Notes under the pieces: model-generated
Seen by the model: the letters and a program-made list of their open reading frames with translations, nothing else
What the model was told of the DNA's origin: nothing
Database searches by the model: none
Shown here: piece after piece, positions 14,360-21,929 of the stretch
How the letters are laid out: the number at the start of each line of letters is the position of its first letter
Numbering within the stretch: the first letter of the stretch is position 1
Translations under genes and position numbers: made by a program
NCBI GenBank assembly: GCA_019686135.1
Contig: JADGHL010000042.1
Coordinates: forward strand, 1-36,508
DNA length: 36,508 nucleotides
Origin: Myxococcaceae bacterium
GTDB taxonomy: Bacteria; Myxococcota; Myxococcia; Myxococcales; Myxococcaceae
Direction: 5' to 3'

Positions 14360-15910
14360 TCAGATGAGCCGCTGCATCTGCTCCGGCTCCAGGTTCCACA
14401 CCGGCACGCCGCAGTAGCGCGGCCCCTCGGGACAGAAGGGCGTGATGCCCGCCTCCTTGCGCAGCGTGCACGGCGGGCGGATGTGGCGGACCAGCTGCGG
14501 CTGCACCCGCGCCACCTGCCCCACCTCCTCCTTCGAGCAGCGCCAGATCTCCTCCTGGGCGGTGTAGCAGAGGCGGTGCACCCACTTGTGGTGGTGGTGC
14601 AGCAGATCGCCGCTCTCGTAGAAGCGGATCGGGAACGCGTTGGGCAGGAGGTACAGCGCGAACTCCTGCGGCACGTTGGCGTCGAGCAGCCGCTCGATCG
14701 TCTTCCACGTCCGGCCCACCACCTCGAAGAAGCGCTCATGCGCCTCGGGCACCGCGGCGATCAGATCGGGGACGATGACGTCCACCTCGCCGGGCACGAA
14801 GTGCGCGTGCAGCACCGGGCGGGACGCGGGCGTCATCCGGTGCCGCTGGTCCTGGCTGTCGGCGGTGTGGGAGAGCTTCTTCTGGAAAGTGAAGTGCGCG
14901 TGCCCGAGCGCGCGCGTGAGCTTGGACACGGTGGTGAGCGTGAGCGCCTCGCCGAGGTACGGGTTCTGCTTCGGCGAGAGCACGCGGTCGAGCGCGGCAT
15001 CGTCGGGGAGCTCCGCGCGCGTCAGCCCGAGCACCGCTCGCACCGCGGCCGCGACGGATGCGGGCCCGTTCACGCTGTAATCCACCAGGCGGGACCGCAC
15101 CGTGCCCAGCGCCTCGTCGAACTCGCGCAGGAAGCGCCGCGCGTCCGTGCCCGAGGCGCGCAGCCGGCCGTGCTCGGCCAGCGTGCGGAACTCCAGCGTC
15201 TGCTCCAGCGGCAGCGGGTCTTCGATCCGCTGGAAGAAGAGTGGATCCAGCTTCGACACCTCCGCCACCATCGCCTCGACCACCAGGCGGGCCTCGGTGG
15301 GCACGTCCAGCTGCTGGCAGAGCCGGTGATAACGGTGGAGCGTGAGCCCGGAGATGGTGTGGTACAGGTGCGCGAACGTGCCGATGGGGAGCACGTAGCG
15401 GGCGATCTCCTGCGCCTTCTTCTTGAGTCCCAGAGCCCAGCGATCCGGAGCGCGCTTTCGGGCCGGGAAGATGCGGAAGTACTCCTCGGCCACCTTCGGC
15501 TTGAGGAGCTCGATGAGCGCCCGGTAGCCGCCCATCATGTCCTCCACCGCCGCACGGTAGAGCGCCTCCTCCGCCTCGCCGAGCGCCGGGAGCACCACGT
15601 TGCCCGGCTTCACCTCGACGTAGCGCTGGCTCACCTGCTCCGAGTTGTAGAAGGGGTGCGCGTGGAGAAAGGACCAGATCGTCTGGCGCGTCACGTTCTC
15701 CAGAGTGAACTGGAAGGTGGCGTGCTGGAGCGTCGTGTGGTGGCCGGCCTCGTACGTCTCGCGGGCGATGCGATCGCGCATGGCGATCGCCCGCTCATCC
15801 TTCCGCACGTCGGCCGGCGTGATGATGCGGCTGTTGTAGCAGGTGCGCGCAGTGGCGACGGCGTTGTCGAACGGCTCGGTGAAGCCGTTGGTCAGCGTCA
15901 CCCTGGGCAA
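14360..15910 (-). CDS. thyX: Double-length FAD-dependent thymidylate synthase (tandem ThyX)
   Basis: Probable flavin-dependent thymidylate synthase making dTMP from dUMP with methylene-tetrahydrofolate. At ~516 residues it is about twice a normal ThyX and appears to be two ThyX domains. The N-half has FQFTLENVTRQ, then SEQVSQRYVEV (90-100) and QEIARYVLPIG (167-177), but the RHR triplet is replaced by AHP. The C-half has HAHFTFQKKL and QDQRHRMTPAS (353-363), then YLLPNAFPIRFYESG and YTAQEEIW, but lacks SxRY. The signature is therefore split between halves. I use the TTG at 15910. A GTG at 15901 is possible, and the frame stays open about 18 codons further upstream with no standard start. Confidence 0.88.
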   Translation of the reverse strand: MPRVTLTNGFTEPFDNAVATARTCYNSRIITPADVRKDERAIAMRDRIARETYEAGHHTTLQHATFQFTLENVTRQTIWSFLHAHPFYNSEQVSQRYVEVKPGNVVLPALGEAEEALYRAAVEDMMGGYRALIELLKPKVAEEYFRIFPARKRAPDRWALGLKKKAQEIARYVLPIGTFAHLYHTISGLTLHRYHRLCQQLDVPTEARLVVEAMVAEVSKLDPLFFQRIEDPLPLEQTLEFRTLAEHGRLRASGTDARRFLREFDEALGTVRSRLVDYSVNGPASVAAAVRAVLGLTRAELPDDAALDRVLSPKQNPYLGEALTLTTVSKLTRALGHAHFTFQKKLSHTADSQDQRHRMTPASRPVLHAHFVPGEVDVIVPDLIAAVPEAHERFFEVVGRTWKTIERLLDANVPQEFALYLLPNAFPIRFYESGDLLHHHHKWVHRLCYTAQEEIWRCSKEEVGQVARVQPQLVRHIRPPCTLRKEAGITPFCPEGPRYCGVPVWNLEPEQMQRLI

Positions 15911-16057
15911 AGGCGAACGGAACGGCAGTGCAGCGTCGATGACGTCCTCCGGGGGAGCACCGCTCTATATAAGGAGGCGGCCGGTTCGGGGCCGCGGAGC
16001 ATACCCGCCTGCACGGCAGCCCTGCCCTCTTGCGTTTCCGCAGGGTTGGCTCCGCTC

Positions 16058-16080
16058 ATTTTGACTCTGACTAGCAAAAT
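16058..16080. promoter_or_regulatory. AT-rich palindrome upstream of the FTR1 gene (candidate operator)
   Basis: ATTTTG at 16058-16063 and CAAAAT at 16075-16080 are perfect inverted arms around an 11-base spacer, in an otherwise GC-rich region and 35 bases before the FTR1 GTG. TTGACT at 16061-16066 overlaps the left arm and could be a -35 element, so a bound repressor would block transcription. An iron-responsive regulator is the obvious guess from the downstream gene. The sequence is not a textbook Fur or DtxR box. Confidence 0.35.
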
Positions 16081-16115
16081 TGAAATCACGACGCGGACGA
16101 TCTACAAGGTCCGCC

Positions 16116-18011
16116 GTGCGCCGCCACGTCCCCATGCTGATGATGTCCGTCCTCGCCCTCTGCGCGCAGGTAGGCGCAGCCCAGACGCCGCCTTCGGCGG
16201 AGCCGGAGGGCGAAGCCCAGTCCAGCTGGCACCACGTGGTGGGCATCCTCCAGTACCTGCAGGCGGACTACCCCGAAGCGCTGAAGTCGGGTTCGCCGAC
16301 GGAGATGGAGGAGCAGCGCGCCTTCGTCCAGGAGGCCATCACCACCGCGCAGGAGATCGGCCCGGCGGCGCGCGCCTTCGTCCCGCGGATGAAGGACATC
16401 CAGAAGCGGATCGACGCCGGGCAGGATCCGGAGGGCGTGAGCCGGGACTGCGCCGCGTTGATCGAGGATCTCGTGCTGGCGGGTGGGCTCGCGCGCAGCC
16501 CGCACCAGGTGCCAGAGCTGGCGCGCGGCAGGGAGTTGTTCGCGCAGGCCTGTGCCGCGTGTCACGGAACGACGGGCGATGGCCAGGCTCCGGCGGCCGC
16601 GACGATGGATCCGAAGCCCGCCAACTTCCTCGACCCCAGGGTGATGGCCTCGCTGACGCCCTACAAGGCGTTCAACACCATCAGCTTCGGCGTCACCGGA
16701 ACGGCGATGCCGTCGTTCTCCACCGCGCTGACGGAGAAGGACCGCTGGGCGCTGGCGTTCTACGTCGTCTCGCTGCGCCACCGGGGCGCGACCTGCCAGG
16801 GCGAGCCCGCGCCCGTGTCGCTGGAGAAGCTGGCCACCGAATCGGACGAAGCGCTCGCGGCCGAGTACGGCGTCGACGCCGTGCCCTGCCTGCGCACCCG
16901 GCCGCCGAAGCCCGACGATGAAGCGCTCCTCCTGAGCGCGCGCACGCACGTCCTCGAGGCGATGGCGCACGCGAAGGCGGGCGATCCGTCCGCGGCGAAG
17001 CAGGCGCTTCTGACCGCGTATCTTGCGGGCGTGGAGCCGGTGGAGCCGCTCCTCCGGGCGCGCTCGCCCGGGCTGGTCGCGGAGATCGAACAGGCCGTGC
17101 TGCGGATGCGGGTGGCGATCGATCAGCGGAGCCCGCATGTGAAGGACGAAGGCCGCGAGCTCATCAGCCTCATCGACCGCGCGCGCCGCTCGGGCGGGAA
17201 GACGACCGTGCTGGGTGTGGCGTTGATGGCCTTCGTCATCCTTTTGCGCGAGGGCTTCGAGGCGCTGGTGGTGATCGCCGCGCTCCTCGCGGTGCTCAAG
17301 CGGATGAAGGCGGAGCAGCAGGCGCGCGTGGTCCACGCCGGGTGGGCGACCGCGCTGGTCGCGGGCGGGGTGGCGTTCATCTTCGGGCAGCAGCTGCTGA
17401 CAGGCGCGAACCGCGAATGGGTGGAGGGCGTGGTCGCGCTGATCGCCGTAGGGATGCTGCTGTACGCGGCGCTGTGGCTGAACGCGCGCGCGAACATGAG
17501 CGCCTTCATGAAGGAGCTGCGCGGCCGGATGGAGGGCGCGCTCGGTGGAGGCAGCCTGATCGGTCTGTTCTTCATCTCCTTCAGCGCGGTGGGGCGCGAG
17601 ACCTTTGAGACCGCGTTGTTTCTGCAGGGGCTTTCCATCGACTCCAGCGCCGGCACCGTCTACGGCGCGCTGGCGGGCCTTTTGTGCCTGACCGGCCTGG
17701 TGATCCTGGTGTCGCGGGTGGGCTACCGGCTGCCGATGAAGCTCTTGTTCAACATCTCCACCGGTGTGCTGTTCGCGACGGCGGTGATGCTCCTCGGCAA
17801 GGGGCTGCACGCGCTGCAGGAGGTGGGCGCCGTCCCCATCGCGCCGATCCCGATGATCCGCGTGGACGTCCTCGGCGTGTTCCCGGATGCGTACTCGCTC
17901 GTGCCGCAGCTTCTGCTCGCGCTGTCGCCGCTGGCGTGGTCCGGCGTGAAGAAGCTCCGCGGCCGGTCTGCGACCCGCGCTTCCGGCGCCGTGAGCGGAA
18001 CACCGCACTGA
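16116..18011 (+). CDS. FTR1-family iron permease fused to a periplasmic cytochrome c domain
   Basis: Predicted high-affinity iron (Fe2+/Fe3+) importer. The GTG at 16116 is preceded by AAGG and gives a clean signal peptide (RRH, hydrophobic core, then AQVGAAQ). The periplasmic part includes a c-type heme site CAACH at 146-150 with a probable Met ligand in TGTAMPSF (Met198). The C-terminal ~260 residues are the FTR1 membrane domain with about seven TM helices and both iron-binding motifs: REGFE (378-382) and RETFE (494-498). The heme domain may oxidise or reduce iron at the channel mouth, replacing the multicopper oxidase of yeast. Total length is 631 residues. It is divergent from thyX. Confidence 0.92.
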   Translation: MRRHVPMLMMSVLALCAQVGAAQTPPSAEPEGEAQSSWHHVVGILQYLQADYPEALKSGSPTEMEEQRAFVQEAITTAQEIGPAARAFVPRMKDIQKRIDAGQDPEGVSRDCAALIEDLVLAGGLARSPHQVPELARGRELFAQACAACHGTTGDGQAPAAATMDPKPANFLDPRVMASLTPYKAFNTISFGVTGTAMPSFSTALTEKDRWALAFYVVSLRHRGATCQGEPAPVSLEKLATESDEALAAEYGVDAVPCLRTRPPKPDDEALLLSARTHVLEAMAHAKAGDPSAAKQALLTAYLAGVEPVEPLLRARSPGLVAEIEQAVLRMRVAIDQRSPHVKDEGRELISLIDRARRSGGKTTVLGVALMAFVILLREGFEALVVIAALLAVLKRMKAEQQARVVHAGWATALVAGGVAFIFGQQLLTGANREWVEGVVALIAVGMLLYAALWLNARANMSAFMKELRGRMEGALGGGSLIGLFFISFSAVGRETFETALFLQGLSIDSSAGTVYGALAGLLCLTGLVILVSRVGYRLPMKLLFNISTGVLFATAVMLLGKGLHALQEVGAVPIAPIPMIRVDVLGVFPDAYSLVPQLLLALSPLAWSGVKKLRGRSATRASGAVSGTPH

Positions 18012-18308
18012 GTCCAGCGGACGTGGCCCGCGCGGCCCGGCTTGAGCGGGGAGATCTCGGTGAGAGGGCCGATAGACCCGCGTCCACCGCTCCGAGCAGT
18101 GACAGCGGCGCCGGCGCTCGCCACTCGATCACGCCCCGAGGGGTCGAGTCGGGTCTCGCTGCATCGAGGCGGTGGACGGCACGGCCTGGAAACTGATTCG
18201 GCACGCCGCGCCCGGAGGTCGAAAAGACGTTCGGCGTGGAGAACCTTCGCATCGCGACGACCGCGAGCCAACGGTGGCGGCAATCGGCGCGGGAGGTGCG
18301 CGAGCGAA

Positions 18309-18863
18309 TCAGGGGCCGGCGTCGACGCCGCCGTCGGCGGGGCAGTCTCCGTAGAGCGGGCCGCAGGAGAACGTGCCGGTGCGCGAGGCCGTGGCCGAGT
18401 GGCCGAGCCGATCCGTCATCGTCACCTCGATGCGCACCGGAACCGGACACCCGTCTTCGATGGCGATACCGCAGGGGATGAGCTGAACGCCCTGGGTGCC
18501 TTCGCCATCGGTGCTACCCGCGGAGGAGTCGTCGATGAAGGAGAGGTTGAAGTCGTCCTCCGCGTCGTAGATGACCTTTTCCCGGTCGGTCCGGGTCAAC
18601 GTGGCGCGCAACCCCACGCCGCAGGTGTCGACGTTCTGCGCGCGGGCGCCCACCACCATCATCGTGAAGCCCTGTCCGCCGATGATGGTCGGAAACGCCG
18701 ACCCCTCCTCCACCGGCACCCAGCGATCGCCGACGAACGCCAGCGGCTCCACGGTCAGGGGAGCGGCGCTGTCGCCCGCGACGGTGTTCCCGCAGCAAGG
18801 CAGACAGGCACTGGACAAGGACATCCCCACGAACAGGACCGTGATGACGAGCCGACGCAGCAT
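18309..18863 (-). CDS. Hypothetical lipoprotein
   Basis: A 184-residue predicted lipoprotein. A typical signal (MLRRLVITVLFVGMSL) leads to lipobox SSAC with Cys20, followed by a cysteine pair (CLPCC). The mature part looks beta-rich, with short hydrophobic strands and several further Cys residues (DTCGVGL, IPCGIAI, DGCPVPV, SCGPLYGDCP) that could form disulfides, and it ends in a flexible GGVDAGP tail. I do not recognise a family. It is separated by 124 bases from the Nudix/MBL gene upstream on the same strand, so it is probably transcribed alone. Confidence 0.8.
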   Translation of the reverse strand: MLRRLVITVLFVGMSLSSACLPCCGNTVAGDSAAPLTVEPLAFVGDRWVPVEEGSAFPTIIGGQGFTMMVVGARAQNVDTCGVGLRATLTRTDREKVIYDAEDDFNLSFIDDSSAGSTDGEGTQGVQLIPCGIAIEDGCPVPVRIEVTMTDRLGHSATASRTGTFSCGPLYGDCPADGGVDAGP

Positions 18864-18987
18864 GACGGCGAAACTAGCACCGGGCCTCCTCCCCGCCGCG
18901 AAGTTCCGTCGGTACAGAAGACCGCGCGTTCCTGAAGGGCGCGCACGCGCGACTCACCATGAACCAGTCACCACTCACTGCCTCGAC

Positions 18988-20511
18988 TCAGGCGTGGAAG
19001 TAGCGTTCGTCGCGGCGAACGACTCGTCCCTCACGGACGAGTTTGATGAGGATGGCTTGCGCGCTGCGCTCGGCGATCGGGTGCATCGCTTCCATCGTGT
19101 CCGCGTAGGCTTTCTTCACCACCTCGTGCAGCGTGGCACCGAACCGGGGGATCGCTTCGAACACCAGCCGTTCGCGGTGCTGGCGGTGGAGCAGATACTC
19201 CTCCAACTTGCCGGGGCCGTCGGGAATCACCGGTCCGTGGGCCGGGTAGAGCGTGGAGACCGGCAGGTTCTTCAGCCGCTCCAGCTGCGCGAGGTAGTCC
19301 GTCATATCGCCCTCGGGCGGATCGATGACGATCGTCCCCACGCCCGCGACCATGTCGCCGACGATGGCCGCACGCGTCGCCTCATCGATGAGGCACAAAT
19401 GCCCGCGCGCGTGCCCCGGCGTGTGCAGCACGCGCAGCTTCATCGCCGGCAGGCCCTGAAGGTCGATGACTTCGTCGTCCACCAGCAGGCGATCCACCGC
19501 GCCGGCGGGGAGCCGCTCGGCGGTGCGCTCGTGGGCCCAGATCGGGATCTTCAGGCGCTCCTTCACCGCCAGCGCCCCACCCACGTGATCCGCGTGATGG
19601 TGGGTGAGGAAGATCGCCCGCGGCCGCTTGCCCTCGGCAACCATCCCGGCGATCAGCGCGAGCAGCCGCGCGTACTGCCGCACCTCCTTCGATCCGGGAT
19701 CGACGATCAAAAGCTCGCCGTTGCCCACCACGTACGCGTTGGTGTGCGTCGCCGGCGGGAGCGTGTCCGTCTCCAGCGGGAACAGGTGGATGCCCCGCTG
19801 GAACTCGATGCGCGACGGGATGTGGCCGGGGGCGTTCTGCGGGGTGCTCAGCCGCTGCGCCGCGTCCTCGGGCGTGGTGAAGGTGGCCATCACCCGCATC
19901 GCGTGGAGGTTGGGCGGGTGCAACAGCGCCCGGCCCTCGTTCCACAGCTCCAGCGCCTCGGCCGGTTTGATCCACCGGCCCTCGCTCAGCTCGCCCGGCC
20001 ACACCTCCGCGTCCTGCGCGGCGGGCGCCTCCACCAGGAAGAACCGCGCGTCGAAGCGGACCGGCATGAACGGCGGGGTGATCCACCGGCCGGCGTCGAC
20101 GAAGTCGCGCTTGCGAAGCCGCAGCCCGTGTTCCTTCAGCAACGTGGCGAACGTCGCCTTCGCCTCGAGCAGCGCGCGGCGCATGTCCGCCCGCTGGCGC
20201 GCGCTCACGCGGTCCGCGCCGTCCGCCACCAGCACGCCGGTCTCCTCCAGAAGCTCGCGCGCCGCGGCCACCACCAGCGCCGCGTCTAGGCCTTCGGCGC
20301 CCTCCACCGGGACCTCGGAGTCTGCCGGATCGACCCGCCCTCCGGGGAACGCATAGAACCCGCCCGCGAAGCGGAGGTCCTTGCCGCGCTTGAGCCAGAA
20401 CACCGCCGCGCCGCCCGCACCCCGGCGCCGGTAGAGCACCACCGCCGCGGCGTCGCGGACGCGGGCCGGCTGCACCGGGGGCTTCTGCATCCCGGGGAGC
20501 GCTTCACTCAT
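18988..20511 (-). CDS. Nudix hydrolase / metallo-beta-lactamase fusion protein
   Basis: A 507-residue two-domain hydrolase. Residues ~18-200 are a Nudix fold with FAGGFYAFPGGRVDPAD (48-64) and the box end RELLEETGV (85-93). The upstream Glu of the box is Ala here, so activity is uncertain. Residues ~225-440 are a metallo-beta-lactamase domain with THHHADH at 303-309, LHTPGHARGH, VGDMVAG and YPAHGP. A winged-helix-like tail follows (LVREGRVVRRDERYF), as in LACTB2/RNase-type MBL proteins. Known MBLs of this group are RNases or thioesterases, and the substrate here is unknown. The ATG at 20511 overlaps the HD gene stop (ATGA), indicating co-translation. Confidence 0.9.
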   Translation of the reverse strand: MSEALPGMQKPPVQPARVRDAAAVVLYRRRGAGGAAVFWLKRGKDLRFAGGFYAFPGGRVDPADSEVPVEGAEGLDAALVVAAARELLEETGVLVADGADRVSARQRADMRRALLEAKATFATLLKEHGLRLRKRDFVDAGRWITPPFMPVRFDARFFLVEAPAAQDAEVWPGELSEGRWIKPAEALELWNEGRALLHPPNLHAMRVMATFTTPEDAAQRLSTPQNAPGHIPSRIEFQRGIHLFPLETDTLPPATHTNAYVVGNGELLIVDPGSKEVRQYARLLALIAGMVAEGKRPRAIFLTHHHADHVGGALAVKERLKIPIWAHERTAERLPAGAVDRLLVDDEVIDLQGLPAMKLRVLHTPGHARGHLCLIDEATRAAIVGDMVAGVGTIVIDPPEGDMTDYLAQLERLKNLPVSTLYPAHGPVIPDGPGKLEEYLLHRQHRERLVFEAIPRFGATLHEVVKKAYADTMEAMHPIAERSAQAILIKLVREGRVVRRDERYFHA

Positions 20512-21812
20512 GACCGGGCCTCCACCGGCCGCGAGGGCACCTTCAGCGCCGCGCGTGCCGCGTCCGCCTGGTCGGGCCGAGCGAAGATGCGGGTGATGCG
20601 CACCTCGTCCCGCATCCGGTCGTAGAGCGGCGTGTACTTCGCCACCTCGGTGAGCCGTCCGCTCGACACGTCGAGGATGTAGAGCGACGGGCCGTGTCCG
20701 TCGTCGAAGTACCGCGACAGCACGCCGCGCGACTCCACCGTGAAGTGCTCGATCCCGCGCTCGGTCAGAATGCGATCCATCTCCTTGAGGTCGTACCCCA
20801 CGTCGCGCTCGGTGAACTCGACCACGCGCTTGAATGGTGACCGGCTGACGATCCGCGCGGCCCACCGGTTCTTCGACGCGCGCAGGGCGGTGATCAGCGC
20901 CACGTCGTCGCACACCAGGAAGGCCTCCGGGTCCGAGGGGATCTCGAACTCGCCCGGTGCCTCCTCGTAGAAGCGGCGAAGCATGTGATCGAAGTTCACC
21001 GTGGTGTGGTGGTAATAGACCGACAAGAACATGTGGTAGCGGCTGAGGAGGAAGTCCTCGAAGGCGAACGCCGCCGCCCGGGAGAGCGCCAGGTGGGCGC
21101 GCCCCGCAATCACCGCCGGGTTGAGGTTCTGGACGATCCACTCCAGGTCGTACCGGCCGTACGTCACCCCGGTGAAGAATGAATCGCGGAGCAAATAGTC
21201 CATCCGATCCGCGTCGAGCTCGCCGCTCACCGTGGCGCGCAGAAGCGGGAACCAGTCGATGCCCTCGTGCACGAAGGGCGAGCCGCCGGGCACGGGAGCG
21301 CCGGAGATCAACGAAGCGATCGCCTCGGGGGTGATCCCCAGGTCCCCGTACTCGCGCTCGAGGATGCTCCGCAGCGAGCTGTCGAGCACGATCTTCACCG
21401 TGAAGTCCTCGTGGGACGCCTGATCGTCTGGCCCGGGCGCCTCGGGGCCCTCTGAGATCCACGTGGGGAGCTTCAGCGCACGGCGCGGCGGGGCGATCTT
21501 CTCCGAGGCGTGCGACAGCGGCATGTGGCCGAGGTCGTGGCAGAGCACCGCGGCGCGCACCGTGGCGCGGAAGCGGGCCTGAACGGGCTCGGGGAGATCG
21601 GACCGCGCCGCCACCGCGTCGAACAGACGCGAGGCCACGTGCATCGCGCCCATCGAGTGGGCGTGGCGCGTGTGGGTGGCGCCCGGGAATGCGAGGTCGC
21701 CGAAGCCCAGTTGTCGTACGTTGCGCAGCCGCTGGAAGAAGCGGCTGTCGATGATGGCCTTCTCCTGGTCGCTGACGGGAATGGTGCCGTGGATCGGATC
21801 CCGGATGCGCAT
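20508..21812 (-). CDS. HD-domain phosphohydrolase (SAMHD1/dGTPase-like)
   Basis: A 434-residue cytosolic metal-dependent phosphohydrolase. It begins with RIRDPIHGTI, typical of SAMHD1-like proteins. It carries the HD metal site: His50 in HTRHAHSMG, His92-Asp93 in CHDLGHMPLSH, and a downstream Asp in ELDADRMDYLLRDS. Relatives hydrolyse dNTPs to nucleoside and triphosphate, but several are uncharacterised, so the substrate is not assigned. An ATG at 21833 would add seven residues. I chose 21812 because it places IRDPIHG at the usual distance. Its stop overlaps the Nudix/MBL gene. A 117-base region separates it from the divergent ATP-grasp gene. Confidence 0.9.
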   Translation of the reverse strand: MRIRDPIHGTIPVSDQEKAIIDSRFFQRLRNVRQLGFGDLAFPGATHTRHAHSMGAMHVASRLFDAVAARSDLPEPVQARFRATVRAAVLCHDLGHMPLSHASEKIAPPRRALKLPTWISEGPEAPGPDDQASHEDFTVKIVLDSSLRSILEREYGDLGITPEAIASLISGAPVPGGSPFVHEGIDWFPLLRATVSGELDADRMDYLLRDSFFTGVTYGRYDLEWIVQNLNPAVIAGRAHLALSRAAAFAFEDFLLSRYHMFLSVYYHHTTVNFDHMLRRFYEEAPGEFEIPSDPEAFLVCDDVALITALRASKNRWAARIVSRSPFKRVVEFTERDVGYDLKEMDRILTERGIEHFTVESRGVLSRYFDDGHGPSLYILDVSSGRLTEVAKYTPLYDRMRDEVRITRIFARPDQADAARAALKVPSRPVEARS

Positions 21813-21929
21813 CGCGCAACCGGCATAGCGCATTCCGGATGCCCCGTCCCTCAACGAAGCAGCGGACAACGGGCCACTGGGCAGGGCTTGGGACAGTGCG
21901 AAGAAAGGTGATAGGGAGACGGCAACTGA

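Noticed and set aside
15964-15976. TATATAAGGAGG on the plus strand considered as a promoter plus ribosome site for a gene
   Set aside because: No open frame with a start follows within a useful distance. It may instead contain the minus-strand -10 of thyX (TTATAT), but no -35 was clear.
16086-18008. A 640-codon open frame on the minus strand
   Set aside because: It lies opposite the clear cytochrome c-FTR1 gene and has shadow-like His/Arg/Gln composition.
18012-18308. The stretch after the FTR1 gene considered for a small gene or RNA
   Set aside because: Open frames there have no ribosome site or family features, and no strong hairpin with a U-tract was seen.
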